Origin: Streptomyces sp. NBC_00490
GTDB taxonomy: Bacteria; Actinomycetota; Actinomycetes; Streptomycetales; Streptomycetaceae
Assembly (NCBI RefSeq): GCF_036013645.1
Contig: NZ_CP107869.1
Span: forward strand, 62,001-126,000
Direction of reading: 5' to 3'
Length of the DNA: 64,000 nt
Shown: positions 52,262 to 61,932 of the stretch, in pieces
Layout of the letters: each line of letters begins with the position of its first letter
Numbering within the stretch: the stretch's first letter is position 1
Made by a program: the position numbers and the translations under genes
Notes under the pieces: generated by a model
The model's input: the letters and a program-made list of their open reading frames with translations, nothing else
What the model was told of the DNA's origin: nothing
The model's database searches: none

Positions 52262-53185
52262 ATGGCCAGCGGCCGTCCCGCGCTGTACGAAGTACTCGAC
52301 GACAGGTTCCGCACCGAGAAGTGCGCCGCGGGGGATCTGCAACTGGAGACGCTCCACGTGGGCTCCCGCTGGGCGGAGGGGCCGCTGTACGTACCGGCCT
52401 GGCGCCAGCTGATCTGGAGCGACATCCCCAACGACCGGATGCTGCGCTGGGACGAGGCGAGCGGCGCGGTCAGCGTCTTCCGCTCGCCGGCGGGCTACTC
52501 CAACGGCAACACCCTGGACCGCGAAGGCCGTCTGATCACCTGTGAGCAGGGCAACCGCCAAGTCACCCGCACCGAGCACGACGGCTCGGTGACCGTGCTC
52601 GCCGACCGCTACCGGGGTAAGCGGCTCAACAGCCCCAACGACGCGGCCGTGAAGTCCGACGGCTCCATCTGGTTCTCGGACCCGGACTTCGGGATCACCA
52701 GCGACTATGAGGGCCATCGCGCCGAGAGTGAGATCCAAGCCAACAACGTCTACCGGATCGACCCCGATACCGGCGAGGTCCAGCTCGCGGCCGACGGCTT
52801 CGGCGCCCCCAACGGCCTGGTCTTCTCCCTCGACGAGAGCGAGCTGTACGTCTCCGACACCCGGGCCGGCCAGATCCGGGCCTTCGAGGTACACGCGGAC
52901 GGCACCCTCTCCGACGGCAAGGTCTTCGCCGAGACCAACGGCACAAACGGCGGCCGCTTCGACAACATCCGCTTCGACGACCAAGGCCACCTCTGGGCCG
53001 CAGCCATGGACGACGGAGTGCACTGCTACGCCCCGGACGGCACTCTCCTGGGCCGCATCCTGGTGCCCAACACGGTCTCCAACATCCGCTTCGGCGGCCC
53101 GAAGAACAACCGCCTCTTCATCACCGCCAACGACACCCTCTACTCACTGGTCATGGGCGTCAAGGCGGCTCCGATGACCCTGTGA
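52262..53185 (+). CDS. SMP-30/gluconolactonase family protein
   Basis: 307 aa. Metal-site motifs of the six-bladed SMP-30 propeller: SRWAEGPLYVP (Glu), LNSPNDAAVKSDGSIWFSDP (Asn/Asp) and PNGLVFSLDESELYVSDTRA (Asn, Asp). Probably a lactonase on a sugar acid or similar substrate. Divergent from an Lrp regulator that likely controls it. ATG 52262 with AAGGAG upstream. Confidence 0.85.
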   Translation: MASGRPALYEVLDDRFRTEKCAAGDLQLETLHVGSRWAEGPLYVPAWRQLIWSDIPNDRMLRWDEASGAVSVFRSPAGYSNGNTLDREGRLITCEQGNRQVTRTEHDGSVTVLADRYRGKRLNSPNDAAVKSDGSIWFSDPDFGITSDYEGHRAESEIQANNVYRIDPDTGEVQLAADGFGAPNGLVFSLDESELYVSDTRAGQIRAFEVHADGTLSDGKVFAETNGTNGGRFDNIRFDDQGHLWAAAMDDGVHCYAPDGTLLGRILVPNTVSNIRFGGPKNNRLFITANDTLYSLVMGVKAAPMTL

Positions 53186-53363
53186 TCCCCACTCCCCCGC
53201 GTTCCCGAAAAGATCAACGTACCGAGCAGCGCATTCGGGCAAGACGGGCCGCAACATGTCCGTGGCCAGCTGGCCCCCACCTCAGTCTGATGTGGCCCCA
53301 TTTCTCGATCCCGCGGACGGGTTCGGACCGGGTATTTTGGCCCCACCACACGGAAGGGGTGAG

Positions 53364-53666
53364 ATGCCGATGCCGCTTGATCCAGCTCGCCTGGAGCGGA
53401 TCTCCGCTCTCGTCACGGAGTGCGGGCCGCTACTCGGCACGCCTGCAGGGATGGACGCCGTGCAGCAGTTGCTGAGCGACCGCCAGGTGAGCGTGATGGA
53501 CGCGATCCTCGTCACGCGGGAGCTGCTCGGCGCAGGCCCCACCACCTTGGGTGAGGCGAAGGGCATCGTGCTGTCCAGCCTGTCACGGGGTGTGGAACGT
53601 CAGCGTCATGAGGAACTGGTGGACTCGCTGCTCGACGCGGTGGACCAGGTAGCCGACGACGGGTGA
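53364..53666 (+). CDS. Small hypothetical helical protein
   Basis: 100 aa from ATG 53364 (GGAAGGGGTGAG upstream). All-helical pattern (DPARLERISALVTECGPLLG, MDAILVTRELLGAGPTTLGE, HEELVDSLLDAVDQVADDG). No family recognised. Confidence 0.55.
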   Translation: MPMPLDPARLERISALVTECGPLLGTPAGMDAVQQLLSDRQVSVMDAILVTRELLGAGPTTLGEAKGIVLSSLSRGVERQRHEELVDSLLDAVDQVADDG

Positions 53667-54001
53667 CCCGCCGCCACTGGTGGGCCCAGCCGCGACAGCC
53701 CCGCCCACGAATCGGTTCTGGGGTTCCTGGCCTTCCCCGGCCAGGCGATCGTCGTCGATAACGCGACGCCGCCCCCAGACGTCCTCGAGCATGCACGGAC
53801 CGTCACCTTCAGCAGCAGCGGAGCCCGCCCCGGTTTCTTCCCCGCGCGCGCCCTACTACCAGCGACTGGACCTGATCCGCACGGTGGCGCCACCTGGGGG
53901 CTGCTCCTACTTGGCTATCCGGGCCGTGCGGCCTCCTATACCGCAGTGCCCAACAGCGGAGGCGGAATGCGCTCCGTCTGCCTGCGGGGCGCGTCCGGCT
54001 G
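53667..54001. other. Gap without a clear gene
   Basis: 335 bp. Frames overlap with the next small gene's upstream part, but no start and ribosome binding site support any of them. It may be the decayed 5' part of the following gene. Confidence 0.3.
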
Positions 54002-54388
54002 GTGGAACTGCTCGACGCCGGCGCGATCGAGATCAGCCGCATCCAACTCCCGGCCGACGACCCCACCTACCCGGCCGCCGTGGCCGCCCTGGGGCGCCGG
54101 TGGATGCCGGACAACTCACTGCGCCACGCCGCCGCCGTGCGCTACACGGAGGACACCGGCATGTCCCCGCCGTCCGTGTGGGTACAGGGACGGCCACTCG
54201 ACCACCGCTGCGACCAGTACGGCGCCGTCGCTCTGTGGATCAACCTCGGCTGGCACCACTTCGACCAGCTCGTATTCCGGCTCCGTGAGGGCGCACAGAG
54301 TCTGGAGGTCGTCCGCCCCACACGGACACAACCGCTGCACACCCTCCACATCACCGTGCGCGACATCGCAGCGCTGCCCCCGATGTAG
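54002..54388 (+). CDS. Hypothetical protein, start uncertain
   Basis: 128 aa from GTG 54002. Soluble sequence with ISRIQLPADDPTYPAAVAAL, YTEDTGMSPPSVWVQGRPLD and QYGAVALWINLGWHHFDQLV. There is no clear ribosome binding site and the frame is open upstream, so the gene may be truncated at its 5' end. No family recognised. Confidence 0.45.
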   Translation: MELLDAGAIEISRIQLPADDPTYPAAVAALGRRWMPDNSLRHAAAVRYTEDTGMSPPSVWVQGRPLDHRCDQYGAVALWINLGWHHFDQLVFRLREGAQSLEVVRPTRTQPLHTLHITVRDIAALPPM

Positions 54389-54493
54389 CACTCCCACCAG
54401 CCGGAATGACGACGAAACGGCGTGGCTCAGGGCACCGAGCAACGCGACGGGGCCCGGCAACCGCCACAGGCTGCCGGGTCTTCCATACATTCG

Positions 54494-57400
54494 TCAGTCA
54501 ACGAGGTAGTGGGCTTCGATGTAAGCGACGGTGGAGTCATACGGCTCCCCCACCGGCTTCAACGCGTACCTGCGGAAAACCGCGGCAGTGGCACGGCGGA
54601 CGCCTCGGTTGCGAGCGTCAGCGTTGTCCCATGCCCGGCCTAGAGTGCGGGTGACTACCTGGTCGATCTCCTCGGCCAAGTTCCGCTCCGTGATGGTGAT
54701 ACCGGCCGGTGCGTGGTCGTGAATGATCCGGGATAGGACGCCTACGTGGTCGTCGTCCAGGACCACGACGGCTTCGTCGGGGTGCTTCTCTGCGTCCACG
54801 ATGGCGCAGGCAACCCGGAGGGCTTCAGACAGGAAGTCCAGTGCATCTTGGGAGTTCTGAATGATCCGGTCCCTCAGCTGCCTGATCCGCTCCGCCAGGG
54901 CGGTGTACTTCGCGGACCCCGGTTCCACGCCCTTCTCGAGGGCGGCCTTGATGTGGTCCAGGATCTCCGCCGCGGACGGCGGCCTCTTGTCCTCGTCGTC
55001 GTCCTTGCCGGGCTTGGGGCGGACAAGAGCCAGAAGTTCCTTGAGGATGGAGATGCCTTGGGCGTCCAGGACGAGGGCTTCTTCCTGAGAGGCAGCCACA
55101 GAGAAGGAGTGGACGTGGGCGTTGATTATCTCCAGGACCATCGGCCCTAGTTCGCCCAGCCGTTCCTTCCTCTCCTCGTCGGAGGACTTCTTGAACAGGG
55201 TCGTGTACACGGACCCGAACAGCCCGAAGCCGTCCTGGTACTTGGTGATCCGCTTGTCGGTGTTGATGAGCGGATACAGGCGGGCCAGGAGCCGGTAGTC
55301 CTTGCTGAACGCCTCGGCGGCGACCGGGTTGCCGTCCAGGAAGAGGTTGATGGTCCGCACGGACTCGTATCCGTGGAAGGTGAGGTCCAGGCCGTCCACG
55401 TCTGCGAGGAGGTCTTCGATTCGAGCGAAGGTGGTACGGAACTCGGCGACCAGTTCGGTCAGGTCGGTGACGAACCCGCCCCCTTTGCCGGCCTCCTTCG
55501 CGGTGGGGTCGACCACGGCCCGCTGGACCTCCTCGGCCAGGCCGATGTAGTCCACGACCACGCCGTCGGTCTTCACGAACCCGGTCGGGGAAACCCAGGT
55601 GCGGTTCGGGCGGGTGATCGTCTGGAACAGCGTGTGGGCCTTGAGGGGCTTATCCAGGTAGAGGACGCCCTCGTTGGGGGCGTCGAACCCGGTCATCAGC
55701 TTCGCGGTGACCACCAGAAAGCACAGCGGGTCGTCCGGGGTGAGGAACCGCCGCTTCTGCTTCTCCTCGTCGACCTCCGACAGTTGGTATGGCCGCATGG
55801 CGGCGTCTTCGTCCTTGGAGTCCTTGACGTGGATGTTCACCTCGGCGGTGATCCGCTCGTGCTTTCCGACCTCAGCAAGCACCTGGGATGCCTCATAGCC
55901 GGCCAGCAACTCGTTGATCTTGTCCGTGTACGCCACGGCCAGCTCACGGTTGTAGGCAACGACCTGGGCCTTAAGGCGGTTGCGGTAGGCGCTGGCCAGG
56001 TAGTGGTCCACGATGTCCTGGCAGACCGCGTGGATGCGGTGGGGATTGGCGAACACCGAGGTCAGGCGGCCGAACTTGCGGGACAGGGCCTCGCGGTCGG
56101 GGTCGTCGAGGTCGAATTCGTCGGCGAACTGGTCGAACTCGGCCTGCAACGCCTGGTCGTCTATCTCGAAGGTGACCGGGCGCGGATCCAGCATGACCGG
56201 GACGGTCGCCTCATCCAGCAGAGACCGGGACACCGAGTACCGATGCAACACCCGGCCGGGGTCGCTCTCCTCACCGAAGAGAGCGAAGGTGTCAGTGGCA
56301 AGGTTCCTGACGGGGGTGCCGGTCATGCCGAAGAACTTCGCGTGGGGCAATGCCGCGCGCATCTGCCCGGCGAGGGACTTCTCCTTGGCGGACTGGGTGC
56401 GGTGTGCCTCATCAACCAGCACGATGATGTTGTCCCGGGTCGACAGGCCCGTGCCGGCATCGGCGAACTTGTGGACGGTGGTGGAGATGACGCCGCGCAC
56501 GTCATCAGCCAGCAGGGAGCGCAGCTGCTGGCTGGTGGCGGGCTTGTGGAAGTAGGCGTGCCCCATCGCGGAAGTGAACACGCCGGAGGTCTGCCGCACA
56601 AGATCGGTCCGGTCCGAGAGCAGGATGATCGTGGGCGACTCGGTGCGCGTGTCGGTCAGGAGCAGCGAGGCGGCGAACACCATCAGCAGCGTCTTCCCGG
56701 ACCCCTGGTGATGCCAGATCAGGCCCTTCGACCCGCCTGCCAGAACCCGCTCATGGATCAGGTGCGCGGCCTCCATCTGCGGGTAGCGGGGCAGGTACTT
56801 CATGTCCGCGCCATCTCCGGAGGTGTCGAAGAGGGCGAAGTTGGCGAGCATGTCCAGGATCGTGAATGGGGTGAGCAGCAACTCGACGGAGCGCCGCACG
56901 TCGGCCTGCCCTGACAGGTTCTCGTCGTCGGCGGTGGACCTGAACGGCTGCCACAGGTTCACGGGCGCGCCCGCGGCACCGAACCTCAGCTTCAGTCCGT
57001 CGGAAGCGACAGAGAAGACATTGGGGGTGAAGAACCACGGGTACTCGGTGGTGTATACGTCGTTGATCTCGCGGGCCGCGTCCGCCCAACCGGACTTCGC
57101 GGTCGGAGACTTCACCTCAACGACAACTAGGGGCAGCCCGTTGACCCAGTACACGAGGTCGAACCGGCGGGAGGTCTTGCCGGGGACGGTGATGGTCACC
57201 TCGTCCGACACGACCAGTGTGTTGGCCGTCGGGTGCTCGAAGTCGATGACCTTCAGGGCGTGCCAGACGCCGTCGGCGTCCCGGAACTCCTTGTGCCCGC
57301 GCAGCAGGTTCAGCACCAGCTCGTTGGCCCGCACCAGGCCACCCTCGACGGCGTTGACCGTAGCGACGATCTCCGCGACCACCGCATCCACGTCGAACCC

Positions 57401-57571
57401 GGCGATCACCTCAGAGTTTAACCGGATGATGGCGTCCCGCAGTTGGCCGACAAGAACCGTCTGCGTCGTCTCACGCGGCAGCGACCTACCTGCTGTGAAG
57501 CCCCAGCCCATCGGGAGAGACCACTGAATCATTAGGTTCTGGAACTCGCGCTCGCGAATGCCCTTCGCCAC
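54494..57571 (-). CDS. hsdR: Type I restriction enzyme endonuclease subunit R
   Basis: 1025 aa. N-terminal PD-(D/E)xK nuclease (RFDLVYWVNGLPLVVVEVKS, ~130-150), then SF2 translocase motifs: Walker A HHQGSGKTLLMVFA (~281-294), DEAHR (~386-390), FFGMTGTPV (motif III) and KLMTGFDAP (motif V region). GTG start 3 nt after hsdS stop. It cleaves unmethylated DNA after ATP-driven translocation together with HsdM and HsdS. Confidence 0.93.
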   Translation of the reverse strand: MAKGIREREFQNLMIQWSLPMGWGFTAGRSLPRETTQTVLVGQLRDAIIRLNSEVIAGFDVDAVVAEIVATVNAVEGGLVRANELVLNLLRGHKEFRDADGVWHALKVIDFEHPTANTLVVSDEVTITVPGKTSRRFDLVYWVNGLPLVVVEVKSPTAKSGWADAAREINDVYTTEYPWFFTPNVFSVASDGLKLRFGAAGAPVNLWQPFRSTADDENLSGQADVRRSVELLLTPFTILDMLANFALFDTSGDGADMKYLPRYPQMEAAHLIHERVLAGGSKGLIWHHQGSGKTLLMVFAASLLLTDTRTESPTIILLSDRTDLVRQTSGVFTSAMGHAYFHKPATSQQLRSLLADDVRGVISTTVHKFADAGTGLSTRDNIIVLVDEAHRTQSAKEKSLAGQMRAALPHAKFFGMTGTPVRNLATDTFALFGEESDPGRVLHRYSVSRSLLDEATVPVMLDPRPVTFEIDDQALQAEFDQFADEFDLDDPDREALSRKFGRLTSVFANPHRIHAVCQDIVDHYLASAYRNRLKAQVVAYNRELAVAYTDKINELLAGYEASQVLAEVGKHERITAEVNIHVKDSKDEDAAMRPYQLSEVDEEKQKRRFLTPDDPLCFLVVTAKLMTGFDAPNEGVLYLDKPLKAHTLFQTITRPNRTWVSPTGFVKTDGVVVDYIGLAEEVQRAVVDPTAKEAGKGGGFVTDLTELVAEFRTTFARIEDLLADVDGLDLTFHGYESVRTINLFLDGNPVAAEAFSKDYRLLARLYPLINTDKRITKYQDGFGLFGSVYTTLFKKSSDEERKERLGELGPMVLEIINAHVHSFSVAASQEEALVLDAQGISILKELLALVRPKPGKDDDEDKRPPSAAEILDHIKAALEKGVEPGSAKYTALAERIRQLRDRIIQNSQDALDFLSEALRVACAIVDAEKHPDEAVVVLDDDHVGVLSRIIHDHAPAGITITERNLAEEIDQVVTRTLGRAWDNADARNRGVRRATAAVFRRYALKPVGEPYDSTVAYIEAHYLVD

Positions 57572-57574
57572 GGA

Positions 57575-58768
57575 TCAGACCTCCAACTCGGCGGACTCGA
57601 TGTCGATGGTGCGGTCGAGTAGCCCCGACAGCAGCCCCGCCCGGACTTCGCGGAGACGGGCGGCCTCCGCGCGGGTTGCCTCCAACGCAGACTCCATCGC
57701 GTCAAGTTCGACCACCATCTCGCGTTGGCGGTCGAGCGACGGTAGGCGCACGGCCATGCCCTTCGCCCGCTTGGCGCTGATGTGCTTGATGTTGGTGCCG
57801 CCCGCAACGTCGAGGAAGGCCCTGGATTCGTAGGCCCACATGCTCCAGTGGAAGACGAACTCAGGGATGCAGACCCCTTCCAGCGCCCGGAGACGGAGCA
57901 GGGTCATCTGGGTACAGACTGGCGCTGGCAGTTCGTCGCGCCACATGGCTGGCATCCCGACCGCATTCGGGCTTGCGCTGCCCTCGGACACCACGACGTC
58001 GCCGTATTGGAGGCTGAATTTCTTGCGCTCCGATGGGTCGTAGTTCATCTCAAGCACGTCGGACAGGTCGAGCTTCCCGTAGCCGACGTTCGCGGAACGG
58101 AGGTAGGGCGTCATGTATGGGCCAGTCGCCCTGTCGGGTGTCCGGCGCACGCCGGTGGAGAAGTCGAAGGCGTGCTCGGCCCTCACGGCTTCAACCGAGT
58201 TGTCGGTGATGAGGTCGGCTCGTCGGCGACGAAGAACCGCTGCCAGCGCCCCCGCTTCGGCGTCGAGTGCAGTGATCTGGTCGTCCACCGAACCGATGAC
58301 CTCGATGATCCGCCCCTGGACAGGAAGCGGCGGCACGGGAACCACCCATGCCTCGAAGTCAGCTTCCTTCCATCGAGCACGCCCCTCGGAGCCTGCGCGC
58401 ATGGCACTGATCTGTCGCAAGACTTCTGGCCGCTGGAAGTTGAGGAGCAGGAGACGGGCGTCCACTTCCTCTTCGTTCACTTCATAGAGGGGGAACTCGT
58501 TCGTCGCCAGAGCACCATCAAGCTCAGCGGAGACGACATCGAATGAGCCCTTCTGAGTGTCGATCCGGTTGAATGTGAAGTCTCCCTCCCGCGCCCGATA
58601 GAGGGATTTGGCCTTGACTGTCTCAGTCGTGACGACGCCCCTGTCGTAGGCGCCTTTGCTGTACCACCTCACACCCATCGTGCGGTATTCGGTACCCGAT
58701 TCCAGGTGAACGATTTCCCGCCGCTGGCGAGCGATCTTCCCCGCGGGAACATGCTGCCAGTCACTCAT
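57575..58768 (-). CDS. hsdS: Type I restriction-modification specificity subunit S
   Basis: 397 aa from ATG 58768, which overlaps the hsdM stop by 8 nt. The two halves show the paired target-recognition arrangement: an N-terminal TRD (MGVRWYSKGAYDRGVVTTET) followed by a helical spacer (WVVPVPPLPVQGRIIEVIGS; DDQITALDAEAGALAAVL), then a second TRD (GVRRTPDRATGPYMTPYLRS) and a second spacer (VRLPSLDRQREMVVELDAME). Recognition sequence cannot be read from sequence. Confidence 0.9.
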   Translation of the reverse strand: MSDWQHVPAGKIARQRREIVHLESGTEYRTMGVRWYSKGAYDRGVVTTETVKAKSLYRAREGDFTFNRIDTQKGSFDVVSAELDGALATNEFPLYEVNEEEVDARLLLLNFQRPEVLRQISAMRAGSEGRARWKEADFEAWVVPVPPLPVQGRIIEVIGSVDDQITALDAEAGALAAVLRRRRADLITDNSVEAVRAEHAFDFSTGVRRTPDRATGPYMTPYLRSANVGYGKLDLSDVLEMNYDPSERKKFSLQYGDVVVSEGSASPNAVGMPAMWRDELPAPVCTQMTLLRLRALEGVCIPEFVFHWSMWAYESRAFLDVAGGTNIKHISAKRAKGMAVRLPSLDRQREMVVELDAMESALEATRAEAARLREVRAGLLSGLLDRTIDIESAELEV

Positions 58769-60332
58769 CAAAGCCCTCGATCCCTGTGGCGGCGAGCACC
58801 TGCAGCATGCGCTGCTCGGTCCTCTGGCGCTCTGCTCGAGCGATGTTGTAGGCGTCGATGAGGATGCCAAGTTCTTCCTGCTCGGCGGCGGCCTGCTTGA
58901 TGTAACGGCCGATGTTGAGGTCGTACCCGTTCGCCACGATCTCCGTGGTGGGGACGAGGCGCGCCGCGAGTCCGCCTGCTCCGTCGGGGTCCAATGGGCT
59001 ACCGGCGGCGTCGAATTTCGAGTGGTAGGCGGTCACGATGTCGGCAATGTCGGCGTCGGTGAGGATGTTGCGATTCTTGGCCTTGGTGAACCGCTTGGAG
59101 GCGTCGATGAACAGCACGCCTTCCTGCCGCTCCGGGGCCTTGGTGCCGGGTGCCCGGAACACCAGGATCGCTGTGGGGATGCTTGTGTTGTAGAAGAGGT
59201 TCGCCGGCAGGCCAATGACCGCTGCAAGCAGATCATCGTCCAGGACCTGCTGGCGGATGGCTGCTTCCTGGCCTCCACGAAAAAGGACACCGTGGGGCAG
59301 GACGACACCGGCCCGACCCTTCTTCGGTCCCATGCTGGCAATCATGTGCTGCACGAACGCCCAGTCCGCCGACGACTGAGGAGCGACACCGCCGATGGCG
59401 CGCTGGTCGTTGATCCAAGGCTTCCACTTCAGGCTGTAGGGAGGGTTGGCGAGGATCACGTCGAACTGCTGGATGGATCCGTCCGGCTTCTTGAAGCGCG
59501 GGTCCTTGAGTGTGTCGCCGACCTCAACCTTGAATTGGGTGAGGTTGTGCATGAAGAGGTTCATGCGGGCCACACCCGCGGTGTCCGGGACGGCCTCCTG
59601 CCCGTGCAGTTTGAGCGTGTAGCCACGCCCGCCGTGGGCCTTCAGCAGGTTCGCGGAGGCGATGAGCATGCCGCCTGACCCGCAGGTCGGGTCGTACACC
59701 GACTCGTGGCTCTTGGGGTCCAGGATCTCGACGATCAGCTCGACGACCTCGCGCGGGGTGAAGAACTGGCCGGCGCGGGTACCGGACCCGTCGGAGAACC
59801 GCTTCAGCAGGTACTCGTACGCCCCACCGAGCACGTCGTGGGACATGTTGCCCTCATGCATCTTCGGGGTGCGGTCCATTGCCTGCATGACCGCCGCCAG
59901 CACCTCCCTCGACAGCACCTCTTCCGAGGTCCAGGTCATAGACCCGAAGATTCGGGAGAACTTGTCGGGGTTGGCCGTCTCGATGGCCTGCAGCGAGGCA
60001 CGGACCCGCTGGCCGAGGCCGGGCTGGGTCACGGTGGCCAGGATGGATGACCAGGAGGCGCGACGCTCCTGGACGGTGCCGGGATGGATATACGGGATCT
60101 CGAACGACTGGTGGTCGCGGTACTCGATCTCTCGGGCTTCCTCGTCGGAGAGGCCGTCCCCCTCGTACTCCGCCAGGAACTCCTGATGATGGTGCTCCCA
60201 GGTATCCGAGAGGTACTTCCAGAACATCAGCGGGAAGACGACCGAGGCGTATTGCGCTTCGGGCATCGCAACGCGCAGCTCGTCGGCCGCATCCCACAAC
60301 CGGCTCTCGATCTCCTGCTGGGTCACTGCCAT
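58761..60332 (-). CDS. hsdM: Type I restriction-modification methyltransferase subunit M
   Basis: 523 aa. N6-adenine methyltransferase motifs: DPTCGSGGMLIASANLL (AdoMet-binding motif I, ~211-227) and NPPYS (~293-297), plus an N-terminal HsdM helical domain (SRLWDAADELRVAMPEAQYA). First gene of hsdM-hsdS-hsdR, all on the minus strand with overlaps or 3-nt spacing, so one operon. Confidence 0.93.
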   Translation of the reverse strand: MAVTQQEIESRLWDAADELRVAMPEAQYASVVFPLMFWKYLSDTWEHHHQEFLAEYEGDGLSDEEAREIEYRDHQSFEIPYIHPGTVQERRASWSSILATVTQPGLGQRVRASLQAIETANPDKFSRIFGSMTWTSEEVLSREVLAAVMQAMDRTPKMHEGNMSHDVLGGAYEYLLKRFSDGSGTRAGQFFTPREVVELIVEILDPKSHESVYDPTCGSGGMLIASANLLKAHGGRGYTLKLHGQEAVPDTAGVARMNLFMHNLTQFKVEVGDTLKDPRFKKPDGSIQQFDVILANPPYSLKWKPWINDQRAIGGVAPQSSADWAFVQHMIASMGPKKGRAGVVLPHGVLFRGGQEAAIRQQVLDDDLLAAVIGLPANLFYNTSIPTAILVFRAPGTKAPERQEGVLFIDASKRFTKAKNRNILTDADIADIVTAYHSKFDAAGSPLDPDGAGGLAARLVPTTEIVANGYDLNIGRYIKQAAAEQEELGILIDAYNIARAERQRTEQRMLQVLAATGIEGFDE

Positions 60333-60837
60333 CAGTCGGTGGTGTCCTTGCTCATCAGTGGGGCGGCGACCCGAGGGCCGCCATGATCGTGTTGGCCAAC
60401 CTATTTTCGCTCAGTCCCCCGCGGCAGAAGGGACTTGTGCGAACAACCTGCAGTCCGCCAACTTACGCGCAGCCACTGACAACGACGCGATGCACGACGG
60501 CAACGGCACATAGAGCCTGCTTCGCTGTTGAACCCGCAGCAGCACCACGACTCCGGCCGTGCATGGAGCATCGACTCCACCGGCTTGCTCTGCCCTCCTG
60601 CACCGCAGCGTGACAGGCGGCAGCCAGCATCCCAGCGGCGTGGTGCAGCCGACACTCGGGCAGCACATCCAACACCGCAAGCGCGGCAACGTAGCAGCGG
60701 ATCCCCGGTTACCGAAACCGAGGATCCGCCGAATACTTGTAGCTCCACCGCCACTTCCTGACCGCCCGTCGAAAGGCAGCACCGCGACAGATCCCTAACG
60801 TCACCACCACACAGCACGCAATACCTGGTCCGGCCCG
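60333..60837. other. Gap upstream of hsdM
   Basis: 505 bp without a convincing gene. It should hold the hsdM promoter at its left end (60333-60450, A/T-richer patch TTGGCCAACCTATTTTCGCTC) and a terminator for the DUF5655-type gene at 60697-60729. Confidence 0.5.
60697..60729 (-). terminator. Hairpin terminator
   Basis: GCGGATCCCCGGTT (60697-60710) pairs with AACCGAGGATCCGC (60716-60729) with one mismatch and a 5-nt loop. It lies downstream of the minus-strand DUF5655-type gene ending at 60838. Confidence 0.6.
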
Positions 60838-61734
60838 TCACGCCGAGGCGTAGCTCAGCCGAAACAGGTCCGGGGCGCGCTCCAGGTCCCGCTCGGTGCG
60901 CAGCTGAACCTCCAAGTCTCCCGTGCCGTGGTGGCCGAGTCCGGTCACGTCCCGGGTGAAGCCCGACACCAGGTCCACTGCTGTCGGATCCGCTTTCAGG
61001 TAGACCAGCACCTTGGTCTGCTGGGGCGGGATGAGGCAGGCGAAGTTCCGCAGCGCTGATAGGCGCGGTACTGCTTGCGCTGCACCCGGGTGACGCCGTC
61101 GCCCAGGCCGACGAGGACCTCGTCGACCGCTGCCGCCGTGTTGCCGAACCGGCTGCGCCCCGGGCGCGCTGCGGCGTATCCGCTTGGCCGGGGCAGAGTG
61201 CCCGGTGACCGAGACCACGGTCTCAAGGCCGAAGTGGTCGCTGCCGAAGTACCGGTAGCGGACCAGGTCGATCGAGCGCCGGTGCTCGCGTAAGGCGTGA
61301 GCGTCGTAGCGGGTGAAGTCGCCGGCCACGCAGATCAGCCGCGGTGCGCTCCACAGAATCTGGGCCGCGGCCGTTGCCCCGAGCCGGTCGCGGACCAGAC
61401 TCCGGAAGGCGTCCTTGTGGCTCATCAGCGAGGCCATGTAGAAGAGGCCCTGGTTGATGGCACCGGCGTCCGTGCCGCGCTTGTACTCGACGATCACAGG
61501 CGCCCCGTTCTCGTCAAGGCCCAGCGAATCTATCCGCCCGCCATCGACGCAGTCGATGACGTACTCGCTTGCGAGGAACGTCACGCCCAGCATCGTCTCC
61601 ATGCTCGTCTCGACGAGGTCCTGCACATCCGCCTCGACCGCAGCAAGACGCGGCGTGACCTCAGTCACACCGCTGTTCGTCGTGCGGAACACCTTCAAGC
61701 CCGACACCTTCCCCCTCGACTCGGAGATCACCAA
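60838..61734 (-). pseudogene. DUF5655/DUF91-type nuclease-like gene with two compensating frame changes
   Basis: Frame one gives an N-terminal PD-(D/E)xK-like part (YVIDCVDGGRIDSLGLDENG, APVIVEYKRGTDAGAINQG, LICVAGDFTRYDAHALRE) and the DUF5655 tail (LRNFACLIPPQQTKVLVYLK, GLGHHGTGDLEVQLRTERD). Between ~61200 and ~61050 the natural sequence (TAAAVDEVLVGLGDGVTRVQ, KQYRAYQR) is in another frame. So the open 298-aa frame hides two indels that cancel. Either a sequencing artefact or an inactivated defence nuclease. Confidence 0.65.
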
Positions 61735-61932
61735 CGCCGAATGGGGACAAGATTGTTTCCGCGAGAGGCTTCGGACCTGTGAAGACGGTGTGAGAAGACG
61801 TCCGAGCCGCGGAGCGCCTCAGTTGGCAAGTTAAGCGTCCGCGGCGCCGGTTCGTGCGGAGTCGCAGGAGTGGTCAGCACTGACAGGATGGTCACGACGA
61901 GGCCCCAAGCCCCAGGGGTGGCACCATGCAGC
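61735..61932. promoter_or_regulatory. Divergent intergenic region
   Basis: About 198 bp between the minus-strand nuclease-like gene and the plus-strand protease gene. It must hold both promoters. No dyad stands out. Confidence 0.4.

Noticed and set aside
55373..56914. A 513-codon plus-strand open frame
   Set aside because: Antisense to hsdR, Gly/Val-rich, no start signal or homology.
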